A DNA stretch of 37,585 nucleotides, from positions 1 to 37,585 of the forward strand of contig JBBRLR010000037.1 in the NCBI GenBank assembly GCA_038231255.1, read 5' to 3'. Positions 23,691 to 30,311 of this stretch are shown here, in pieces. Below the pieces are notes generated by a model. It searched no databases. It worked only from the letters and a program-made list of their open reading frames with translations, and was not told the DNA's origin. Position numbers and translations under genes: made by a program. The DNA is from JALYUS01 sp038231255. Its GTDB lineage: Bacteria > Chloroflexota > Chloroflexia > Thermomicrobiales > JALYUS01. Within the stretch, counting starts at the first letter, position 1, and each line of letters opens with the position of its first letter.

Positions 23691-23719
23691 AGTGTACGGT
23701 CATAGTGTACGTTTGTCAA
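23691..23719 (-). promoter_or_regulatory. Sigma-70-type promoter with 13-bp tandem repeat over the -10, for the IPT/PqqD unit
   Basis: On the minus strand a perfect -35 TTGACA (23719-23714) is followed after 17 bases by TACACT (23696-23691), a 4/6 match. The -10 lies in one of two adjacent 13-base direct repeats, CATAGTGTACGGT (23688-23700) and CATAGTGTACGTT (23701-23713, plus-strand reading), which could bind a regulator on the promoter. The start near 23684 gives a leader of about 55 bases to ATG 23630. Confidence 0.65.
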
Positions 23720-24120
23720 TAGCAGATCAAAATTTATCATAAACAGAAAATCCTAACGTCCCACACATATGGACATATGTCGAAATGTATATCTTATGTC
23801 CCACTTTCATTAACTATGCCCAAGTACCAGAGTATTTTCCGCGTATGGATGTTTACGAGCGAGGTACCGCGTATAACGTGAAACCGGATACAAGGGAAGT
23901 GCTCGTAGTAACGTGATCGAAGGTCTGGCACCCGCATCTGCACAATGCTGCTCGTACGTTGTGCACGTTGGCAGGCGATCTCCGTCGTCAGCGAGGTGGC
24001 GCAATGCTTGAGGCGTTACCCATGTATCGCGAATGCTCGGCGCGTGCGCGCATCGGACCATAGTAGATTGGTTTTGGGTGTATCTGTCCGACCACGCCTT
24101 CCCGCTTCGGATCAATCAAC
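23720..24120. other. Non-coding stretch, AT-rich near the IPT promoter
   Basis: Bases 23720-23830 are clearly richer in A/T than the surroundings. They carry a near-palindrome ACATATGGACATATGT (23764-23779) and a nearby TATGTCC, plausibly regulator sites for the divergent direction. From about 23830 to 24120 composition returns to normal and I see no gene with a ribosome site or family resemblance, no tRNA and no repeat array. Confidence 0.45.
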
Positions 24121-24137
24121 GCCTTCGTGGTTCAATT
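24121..24137. repeat. Solo copy of the CACGAAG-type interspersed repeat
   Basis: The 17 bases GCCTTCGTGGTTCAATT are identical to 609-625 at the other end of the window. Here only one arm is present, 57 bases before rpiA. It marks a dispersed repeat family in this genome. Confidence 0.7.
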
Positions 24138-24193
24138 TCCCTTCCCCTTTGTCCATGCCCTCGCATAGAATGGCGGCGAGAAAAGGAGGGGCG

Positions 24194-24889
24194 ATGAGCG
24201 CTTCGGAAACGGCGCGCGTGGCGTTGCAGCGGGCGACGGGCGAGCACGCAGCGACCTATGTGCGGGATGGCATGATCGTCGGGCTTGGCACGGGCAGCAC
24301 CGCCGCCTTTGCCATCGCCGCCCTCGCGGCCCGCGTCGCGGACGGGTTGCGCATCCGCGCCATCCCGACTTCCAGGGCGTCGGCCGCACAGGCCCGTGCG
24401 AGTGGTATCCCCCTCACGACCCTCAACACGCACCCGCAGATTGATGTGACGATAGATGGCGCGGACGAAGTTGACCCCGACATGAATGTCATTAAAGGGC
24501 GTGGCGGTGCGCTGCTGCGCGAGAAGATTGTCGCGAGCGCGACACACCGGCAGGTAATCATCGTGGACGAGACGAAGTTGGTGCACCGGCTCGGCGAGCG
24601 GATGCCCCTGCCAGTCGAGATCGTGCCCTTCGGGTGGAAACGTACCGCGAATGCGCTCATGTCGCTCGGTCTCGTCCCGACGCTCCGGCGGGCGGGAAGC
24701 ACACCCTTCCACAGCGACAATGGCAACTACATCGTGGACTGCGCCCTACCGACCGCATTCACCCTGCACGATCTCGCCGCTGCGATCAAAGCGACCGTCG
24801 GCGTCGTGGAGCACGGCTTCTTCCTCGGCCTCACGCATACCGTCGTCATCGGCACCTCAGCAGGCATCGAGGTTCGGGGCCAGCCGTAG
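24194..24889 (+). CDS. rpiA: Ribose-5-phosphate isomerase A
   Basis: RpiA interconverts ribose-5-phosphate and ribulose-5-phosphate in the non-oxidative pentose phosphate pathway. The 231-residue product has all family blocks: IVGLGTGSTAAF (phosphate binding), TIDGADEVDPDMNVIKGRGGALLREKI with the catalytic Asp and Lys region, VDETKLVHRLGE, PVEIVPFGW, SDNGNYIVDC and VVEHGFFLG. ATG 24194 has AAGGAGGGG at ideal spacing; in-frame ATGs upstream at 24155 and 24170 are less likely. It stands alone, with non-coding DNA before it and a convergent neighbour. Confidence 0.96.
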   Translation: MSASETARVALQRATGEHAATYVRDGMIVGLGTGSTAAFAIAALAARVADGLRIRAIPTSRASAAQARASGIPLTTLNTHPQIDVTIDGADEVDPDMNVIKGRGGALLREKIVASATHRQVIIVDETKLVHRLGERMPLPVEIVPFGWKRTANALMSLGLVPTLRRAGSTPFHSDNGNYIVDCALPTAFTLHDLAAAIKATVGVVEHGFFLGLTHTVVIGTSAGIEVRGQP

Positions 24890-24929
24890 CCACTGTATCG
24901 CGATGAATTCAATCGACGTGCCACGGCGA

Positions 24930-24947
24930 AGCCAACCCTCTTTGGCT
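24930..24947 (+). terminator. Weak stem-loop after rpiA
   Basis: AGCCAA and TTGGCT pair around a six-base loop, 41 bases after the rpiA stop, followed by GCCTTTCCC. The stem is short and the T-run poor, so it is only a possible terminator. A further palindrome CAATCGACGATTG lies at 24956-24968. Confidence 0.3.
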
Positions 24948-25067
24948 GCCTTTCCCAATCGACGATTGCCCACCAAAACGGGGCAACTCCACTTGCGTGG
25001 ACAGGTCACGTCAATAGGTTAACCCGCATCATACTGGACGAGGTCTGCCCCTATAGTGCGGTCCAAC

Positions 25068-26105
25068 CTATAGACCAGGAACGTACGGTCGAAATAGGTT
25101 GATGAGGAAATCTGGGACGAGGTATTCGACGATCTTTTCGAAGGTCTTTTCATTGCGCAACAAGCGACCGGGACGGGTGTATTCAACCCAAGCCATCGCG
25201 CACCATCCCGTCGCGCGCAGATAGACGAAGGGCATCCGGGTTTCGATGCGCCCGATCAAATCACGGCCCGCGTGGTGATCTCCCACGGCGGTCGCGTAGG
25301 CGGCGATGAAGGAGGCACGCTGGAAGTCCGACAGGACGTAGTCGCATTTCCAGAGCGTTGAAGTCGGCGTGAGAAAATGGCAGAGGTCGTACGAGCCGTC
25401 GTCCAGCATCGGCTTTTCCCAATCTACCAGTTTCGCTCGGTCCTCCGTTCGTTCACCGACGACGAAGTTGTGCGCCTGCACGTCGGTGTGGATGATGACG
25501 CGCTCCGTAGGGCGAAAACGATCCTGCTGCTTCGCCGCCGTCTCACCGAGCGCGACGAGCACACGCTCGAAGATGCGCTTGACGGCGGGGTCGGCATCGT
25601 CAGTGGCGAAATAGACATCGAGAAACCCTTTCGCCTCCTGCCACGACCCGGTGAGCGGATCGGGAACGACCAGAAAGTTAGGATTCCCGGCGATCGGCAG
25701 GGTGTGGAGCGCGGCGATCGTGCGGGCGGCGAGCGGCGCCTCGGTCGCGTAGTCGAGCGGGCGACCGGGGAAGTATTCCTCGACGAGAAAGCCGTATGGG
25801 ATTTCCGCACCGGAATTATCGAGCAGGAATGGCGCGGGAGCAATACCGGCGGGCTGCAGGAACTCCAGTGCGCGATATTCGTAGCCGATCTGATCGCCTT
25901 CGCTGATCTGCGTGCCCGTATTGATCCGCGCCACGACGTGCCGCCTGCCGCCCGTTACGAGATAGTTCAGGTTGTACTCGCCCTGCGCCAGCATGCTGAT
26001 CGCCAGTGGCTCGTCCGCGCCGAAGCCGACCCGTGCGCGACGATCGGCGTGGTTGAGATACTTAAGCACCTTCGGCTGCAACGACGCCGCGAAATCCGAC
26101 CCCAC
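25068..26105 (-). CDS. Phosphotransferase family protein (APH / choline kinase fold)
   Basis: A small-molecule kinase-fold protein of 345 residues. The Brenner motif is visible as VIIHTDVQAHNFVV (H.D....N), followed by the metal-binding LVDWEKPMLDDGSYDLCHFL. The N-lobe has the VVARINTGTQ strand with a nucleotide-binding Arg/Lys region and IGYEYRALEFLQPAGIAPAP. The family includes aminoglycoside, choline, fructosamine and homoserine kinases; sequence alone does not tell the substrate and I see no reason to call it a resistance gene. The start is uncertain: GTG 26105 has GAGGGG upstream and TTG 26117 is also in frame. The upstream sequence is repeat-derived. Confidence 0.82.
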   Translation of the reverse strand: MGSDFAASLQPKVLKYLNHADRRARVGFGADEPLAISMLAQGEYNLNYLVTGGRRHVVARINTGTQISEGDQIGYEYRALEFLQPAGIAPAPFLLDNSGAEIPYGFLVEEYFPGRPLDYATEAPLAARTIAALHTLPIAGNPNFLVVPDPLTGSWQEAKGFLDVYFATDDADPAVKRIFERVLVALGETAAKQQDRFRPTERVIIHTDVQAHNFVVGERTEDRAKLVDWEKPMLDDGSYDLCHFLTPTSTLWKCDYVLSDFQRASFIAAYATAVGDHHAGRDLIGRIETRMPFVYLRATGWCAMAWVEYTRPGRLLRNEKTFEKIVEYLVPDFLINLFRPYVPGL

Positions 26106-26130
26106 CTGGCCCCTCAATCCTCACCCCCGG

Positions 26131-26190
26131 CCCCTCTCCATCGCCCGGAGGTCACGGAAGACTGGAAGTCCGTTTGACGATGGAGAGGGG
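26131..26190. repeat. Inverted repeat of the CCCCTCTCCATCG family
   Basis: CCCCTCTCCATCG (26131-26143) and CGATGGAGAGGGG (26178-26190) are exact reverse complements with a 34-base loop. The flanking CCTCACCCCCGG extends the unit on the left. It begins 25 bases upstream of the phosphotransferase GTG start and so is part of that gene's leader. Confidence 0.75.
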
Positions 26191-26224
26191 AGGGGACATT
26201 TGAACCTGGCGCTTCGCACGCGGC

Positions 26225-26245
26225 CCTCAGTCCTCAGTCCTCAGT
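26225..26245. repeat. Heptamer (CCTCAGT) tandem repeat, three copies
   Basis: Three perfect CCTCAGT copies sit directly downstream of the 94-residue minus-strand gene, three bases from its stop codon. No complementary arm is nearby, unlike the other heptamer loci in this window. Confidence 0.8.
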
Positions 26246-26248
26246 CCC

Positions 26249-26533
26249 TTAAAAGGATTCGCGGTGGATTTTGAGCCAATCGGTGGCGGGCGTGATGTTC
26301 ATCGCCGCCGCACCGCGTTGCAGTTTCGTGACGATCACGCGATCGCCCTTGCCGAGCGCGGGTTCGACCGTGTCCACCCATGCGGAGGGCGACTCCTCCG
26401 AATCCACGAGCCAGACATTCGGCATCGCGCGGTGGAAATTGCGCCCCCCCGCCGCCGCGCGGATCGCATTGTGAACTTCTTCGCGCGCGTCACCGATCGC
26501 GCTTCCCGCTTCGTAGGCAATCCAGAGAATCAT
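26249..26533 (-). CDS. Small 94-residue protein, possibly SinR/Cas2-like ferredoxin fold
   Basis: I recognise only a faint likeness to short single-domain proteins annotated SinR family, which have a Cas2-like ferredoxin fold: an opening strand MILWIAYEAGS, a helix AREEVHNAIRAA, a strand around PNVWLVDSEES, then PALGKGDRVIVTKLQRG and a final ATDWLK. There are no cas genes or CRISPR repeats in the window, so a CRISPR role is not supported. The gene is real by its ribosome site: GAGGGGGAG lies just before ATG 26533. It stands between the phosphotransferase and the Pro-rich surface protein on the same strand. Confidence 0.6.
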   Translation of the reverse strand: MILWIAYEAGSAIGDAREEVHNAIRAAAGGRNFHRAMPNVWLVDSEESPSAWVDTVEPALGKGDRVIVTKLQRGAAAMNITPATDWLKIHRESF

Positions 26534-26605
26534 CGCTCCCCCTCTTCTTCCCGCAACTCACTCGCTGATCGGAAAAGTGCCGACGCAGTATAGCGTGTCC
26601 GCGTC

Positions 26606-27541
26606 TCAGGCGCGAACCGCACGCCGCGACGATTCACGGCGTACCTTCATGCCCACGAAAACGCCGATCATTCCGAAAAGCAGGGCGAAATCTGCACCAC
26701 GCGCTGGCTGTGGATGACCGGCACGCGGCGTGATAACCGGCACGGACACACCCGTCGGACCAATCGCGTAGCCCGGCGGCGCGACCGAGCGTGCGGCGAC
26801 CGGCGCGCTCCCCGGAAACGGAATGCTCGCCGCTCCAGCCGGCGCGACATTCCCGCGTGCGACGGAAACGACCGGGGTGCCGACAGTGGACGGGAAATTC
26901 GCTGTCGGCACGCCACCGGCTGAGTTTGGCGTATTGCCGACCGAATACCCTGACGGCGGCGGTGGAGGCAGCCCAACCGCAGCGGGAGGTGGACCGGATG
27001 AAGACGAAGACGATGTTGAAGATGACGGGGCGGCGGGGGCAGGGGCCGCGACGCTCGCCGGAGCGGGCGCCGACTGCGCCGAGGTGCGTGCCGCTACGGC
27101 GGTGGCAGGCGGCACGGTCGTTGCCGGTGGCGACGGCAACCCCGTCGTCACGCCATTCGCCACGACCAGTGTCTTCGCGGTCGCGGCCGCGATGACCGTC
27201 GGTATCGGCGGCGATGTTGTCGGCGCCGGGGTCGGCGTGCATGTCGGGAGTGGAGTCGGGCTGACCGTCGCGGTCGCGGTCACTGGCGCATCGCCGAGCA
27301 ACCGGCCGACAACCTGCGGAACCGTTGCCGTCGGTAGCGGTGTAGTCGGTGACGCACCGGGTGTTCCGGTGGCAGGCGTACCCGTCGGGAGAACCGTTGG
27401 CGTCACACAGACGACCAATCCATCAGTCGCCGCCCCAGCCGGATTCCCCGACCAACCTATCGCCACCACGAGGAGACCGACCGTCATGACGCTAGTTGCG
27501 AGGACAATCCATCGCCGCGCATCTACTCTGTGTCCCTGCAT
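26606..27541 (-). CDS. Pro/Thr/Ala-rich surface protein with signal peptide and C-terminal membrane anchor
   Basis: A 311-residue predicted cell-surface protein with no recognised enzymatic domain. It begins with a signal peptide (basic HRVDARR, hydrophobic WIVLATSVMTVGLLVVAIG, cleavage near AGAA, about residue 38). A long Thr/Pro/Ala/Ser/Val low-complexity stalk includes PTPLPTCTPTPAPTTSPP and a run of nine Ser with one Thr. It ends in one membrane segment (DFALLFGMIGVFVGM) and an Arg-rich tail. The tripartite end, spacer then helix then basic tail, resembles sorting or anchoring signals, but no LPxTG motif is present. ATG 27541 has AAGGGAG upstream. It lies 31 bases after the LysR gene on the same strand. 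Confidence 0.7.
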   Translation of the reverse strand: MQGHRVDARRWIVLATSVMTVGLLVVAIGWSGNPAGAATDGLVVCVTPTVLPTGTPATGTPGASPTTPLPTATVPQVVGRLLGDAPVTATATVSPTPLPTCTPTPAPTTSPPIPTVIAAATAKTLVVANGVTTGLPSPPATTVPPATAVAARTSAQSAPAPASVAAPAPAAPSSSTSSSSSSGPPPAAVGLPPPPPSGYSVGNTPNSAGGVPTANFPSTVGTPVVSVARGNVAPAGAASIPFPGSAPVAARSVAPPGYAIGPTGVSVPVITPRAGHPQPARGADFALLFGMIGVFVGMKVRRESSRRAVRA

Positions 27542-27572
27542 ACCACTCCCTTGTTTCTCCACGCCGCCACCC

Positions 27573-28562
27573 TCACGGTACACCATGCCCAACAATGGCG
27601 GCGTTGTCAATTTCCCCGCCTGGCAGCGCGACCGAGGCCGATGTGTCCTGCATCTCACGCGCTCCTGCGTCTTCGGCCCGCAATCCTCGCGTCTCGCGGA
27701 CGAGTTCGATGAAGGCGCGCGCGGCGGCAGGTTGGTAGCCATCACGTCGCCAGAGGAGGCCGATTTGCCGCCCGTGACCACCCTCGGACAGGCGGACGAC
27801 GGCGATCTGGGATCGCGAGATTGGCGAAAGCGATTGTTCCGGCACCAGGGTGATGCCAAGCCCCACCGCGACCATCGAGCAGATCGTGTCCCAGTAGGCG
27901 CATTCCAGCACGACTTTCGGCTCAAACCCCGCCTGGCGGCAGATGCGCAGCGTCAGGTCGCGCACCGCCGACCCCTCGCTCCACAGAATAAACGGCTCGT
28001 CGCGCAGTTCGGCGGGATTGACGGAGGCGCGATGCGCCAAACGGTGATCGGGTGCGACCGCGAACGAAAGCAGTTCGCGCCCGAGCGGGAGCGAGCCAAG
28101 ATAGCCATGCGTCGTCGGCAACGCGGTGAGCGCCAAGTCTACCTCGCGGTGTTCGAGTTGCCGCAGGAGCGTGATCGTCGGCGCTTCCTGGAGTTCCAGC
28201 GCAATCCCGGCGTGACGGGCGTGGTACGCGACGAGCAGCGGCGGCAGCATCGAGGCGCTGAGGGCAGGCAGCGCGCCGAGTCGGAGGCGACCGCGTTCGA
28301 GGTTCGCCAGTTCGGCCAACTCGCGCTCGGCCTCCGCGGAGCGGGCGAGCAGCGCGCGGGCGTGCGGCAAGAGATGCTGACCGGCCTCCGTGAGCGTCAC
28401 CTGCCCGCGCGTCCGCTCGAAGAGCGTATTGCCGATCTCCTCTTCCAGTTTGCGGATCTGCTGACTGAGCGACGGCTGCGCGATGTGCAGCGACTCGGCG
28501 GCGCGCGTGAAATGCTGATAATCCGCCACAGCCACGAAGTACGCGAGGTGACGCAGTTCCAC
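27573..28562 (-). CDS. LysR-type transcriptional regulator
   Basis: A DNA-binding regulator of 329 residues. The N-terminal winged helix (1-60) is canonical: ELRHLAYFVAVADYQHFTRAAESLHIAQPSLSQQIRKLEEEIGNTLFERT. The effector domain follows, with LRLGALPALSASMLPPLL, VDLALTALP and VAVGLGITLVPE. GTG 28562 has GGAGG five to six bases upstream and puts the helix at the right place; the longer in-frame start at 28730 would run into the divergent gene. It is divergent from the UPF0173 hydrolase, the usual arrangement for a LysR protein and its target. The C-terminal tail of about 30 residues is polar and unremarkable. Confidence 0.93.
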   Translation of the reverse strand: MELRHLAYFVAVADYQHFTRAAESLHIAQPSLSQQIRKLEEEIGNTLFERTRGQVTLTEAGQHLLPHARALLARSAEAERELAELANLERGRLRLGALPALSASMLPPLLVAYHARHAGIALELQEAPTITLLRQLEHREVDLALTALPTTHGYLGSLPLGRELLSFAVAPDHRLAHRASVNPAELRDEPFILWSEGSAVRDLTLRICRQAGFEPKVVLECAYWDTICSMVAVGLGITLVPEQSLSPISRSQIAVVRLSEGGHGRQIGLLWRRDGYQPAAARAFIELVRETRGLRAEDAGAREMQDTSASVALPGGEIDNAAIVGHGVP

Positions 28563-28643
28563 ACCGCACCTCCATAGCACGAGCCTATGATCGCTGGCGG
28601 CAGTATACGTCGTGGTCGTTCTTGCCGCTACGGGCATCCACGA

Positions 28644-28690
28644 CGTGGCGCGTGACCACGGACGCGGTACACTACGGGTATGGGTACCCG
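28644..28690. promoter_or_regulatory. Candidate operator sites in the LysR/UPF0173 divergent promoter region
   Basis: CGTGG (28644-28648) and CCACG (28656-28660) form an inverted repeat with 7 bases between, a size compatible with LysR half-sites. Downstream CGGGTA and TACCCG (28675-28680 and 28685-28690) form a second one around TGGG, next to a TACACT at 28669-28674. Function is inferred from position only. Confidence 0.4.
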
Positions 28691-28719
28691 CGCAAAGGGA
28701 TATGTTAGGAGGAACGACG

Positions 28720-29418
28720 ATGCTGCTCACCTATCTCGGCCACTCGGGGTTCGCGCTCGAAGCGGTTGGCAAGACCGTCCTCATTGATCCGTGGGTGACG
28801 GGCAATCCGCTCGCGACCGTGAAGGCCGACGACCTCCATGCCAATACGATTCTGCTCTCCCACGCGCACAACGACCATGGCATTGACGACGCGCGGGAGA
28901 TCGCTAAACGGACGGGTGCGACGATCATCACGACATTTGAACTCGGCGAATGGCTCGGCGCGCAGGGGGTGACGACGATCCCAAGCAACCACGGCGGCAC
29001 GGTTGCATTCGATGGCGGCAGCGTCAAATTCACTCCTGCATGGCATACCTCCTCGTATCAAACCGGGCCGGATACCTTTGTCGCGGCGGGCGTCCCGGCG
29101 GGGCTGATAATTCGCTTCGGCGGCATGACGATCTACCATACCGGCGATACCGCGCTCTTTCGGGATATGGAACTGATCGGCGAGGCAGGCATTGACCTAA
29201 TGTGCGTCTGCATCGGCGACCATTTCACGATGGGGCCGGACGACGCGATCCGCGCGGTGCGCTTCGTCCAACCTAAGTCGGTCATCCCGATGCATTACAA
29301 CACCTTCCCGCCGATCACACAGGACGGCGAGGCGTTCAAGCGGCAGGTTCAGGGCAGCGTATCGGGCGTGATGTGCTACCCACTTACACCTGGTCAACAG
29401 CAGCACTTCGGGGCATAG
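28720..29418 (+). CDS. UPF0173 metal-dependent hydrolase (metallo-beta-lactamase fold)
   Basis: A 232-residue cytoplasmic metallo-hydrolase of the UPF0173 (YtkL-like) family. The metal motif SHAHNDHGIDD (HxHxDH) is intact, with later ligands in PAWHTSS, IYHTGDTALF and PMHYNTFP. The opening LTYLGHSGFALE and the end are typical. No substrate is established for the family. ATG 28720 has an excellent TTAGGAGGAA site. It is divergent from a LysR regulator, which may control it, and is followed 19 bases later by an unrecognised gene in the same direction. Confidence 0.93.
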   Translation: MLLTYLGHSGFALEAVGKTVLIDPWVTGNPLATVKADDLHANTILLSHAHNDHGIDDAREIAKRTGATIITTFELGEWLGAQGVTTIPSNHGGTVAFDGGSVKFTPAWHTSSYQTGPDTFVAAGVPAGLIIRFGGMTIYHTGDTALFRDMELIGEAGIDLMCVCIGDHFTMGPDDAIRAVRFVQPKSVIPMHYNTFPPITQDGEAFKRQVQGSVSGVMCYPLTPGQQQHFGA

Positions 29419-29437
29419 CGATGCGAGCGACACGAGC

Positions 29438-30223
29438 ATGACGATCTTCAGGACGCGCTGGACACCGCGCGAATGGACGGCTCAACTGACTGACCGACTG
29501 CGCCGATTACCGGGCATCGCGGACATTTGCATTGAGGCGCCGTTGCGGATCAGCCTGTCGTGCGACGGATACGGGCCGTTGCATCTAGACGCGACCGCCT
29601 CCTACGACGCCTATCAACGGGGGTACGTGGGCGATACGCAACTGCTCGACACGACGGTGCGCGCCATCGCCGATTCGCTCGCGCGCCTCGGCGATCCGCC
29701 GACCTGGGATGGCGCGCGCAACACGGTCATGCCCTGGCTGCTGCGCGCGGACGATAGCGCGGCGGTCGTGACATGCGGCGCGATCAGCGACCTCGCAATT
29801 GCCTTCACCTTCGCGGCGCCAGTGACCGGAAACGCGACATTTGTCACGTCACCGGCCTGGGGCGTGGATCGCGAAACGCTGCTCCACTGTGCGCTGGCGA
29901 ATCTCGCCGAGGGCAGCTCGCCGCTGTCATTCCGGCTACTCCCCGATGGGCACAACGTACTGCGACTCCTGCCGGCGGATCAGCACGCGGCAAGCCGGAC
30001 GCTCTTGCCTGACGTGCAGCGCGCCATCACCGCCCGCCTCGGCAGCCTGGCCGTTCTCCTCATCGCCGCACGCGATGCTGTCTTCGTCTGCCCGCCGACG
30101 GTCCTCGGCGACCCGCCGCCATCGCTCCGCCAACTTCCGGCAATACAAGCTGCCCTCAACAGCCCCGATGCACTCTCCGACCGACCTATTCTCCTGCGGG
30201 ATCGCCGTCTGGCGTCGCGATAA
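29438..30223 (+). CDS. Unrecognised conserved-looking protein (261 residues)
   Basis: I do not recognise this family with confidence. The product is soluble, without signal peptide or membrane segment. Its organisation (an N-terminal helix FRTRWTPREWTAQLTDRLRRLPGI, a strand-rich RISLSCDGYGPLHLD, then PWLLRADDSAAVVTCGAISDLAIAFTF and a late LAVLLIAARDAVFVCP) recalls DUF1444/YtpQ-like proteins, which are of unknown function. It begins 19 bases after the UPF0173 gene with only a weak ribosome site, so it probably depends on the upstream gene for expression. Confidence 0.6.
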   Translation: MTIFRTRWTPREWTAQLTDRLRRLPGIADICIEAPLRISLSCDGYGPLHLDATASYDAYQRGYVGDTQLLDTTVRAIADSLARLGDPPTWDGARNTVMPWLLRADDSAAVVTCGAISDLAIAFTFAAPVTGNATFVTSPAWGVDRETLLHCALANLAEGSSPLSFRLLPDGHNVLRLLPADQHAASRTLLPDVQRAITARLGSLAVLLIAARDAVFVCPPTVLGDPPPSLRQLPAIQAALNSPDALSDRPILLRDRRLASR

Positions 30224-30311
30224 AATCGCCGAATCGTGCCATCGTACGGGGTACGGATGAGAGCAAAGCGCTCGGGAGAAGGTCCGGACAGGGCGGTTCA
30301 TCCGCATGCGA

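Noticed and set aside
23720..23830. Replication origin in the AT-rich stretch
   Set aside because: There are no DnaA-box clusters and no dnaA/dnaN neighbours. The AT-richness is explained by a promoter region.
25068..26105. Aminoglycoside resistance gene
   Set aside because: The fold is shared by many small-molecule kinases, and nothing in the sequence or context points to antibiotic modification.
26823..28577. 584-codon plus-strand open frame opposite the surface protein and LysR gene
   Set aside because: The Gly/Val/Ala-rich first half is the mirror of the Thr/Pro stalk, and the rest is antisense to a clear LysR regulator. It crosses two real genes.
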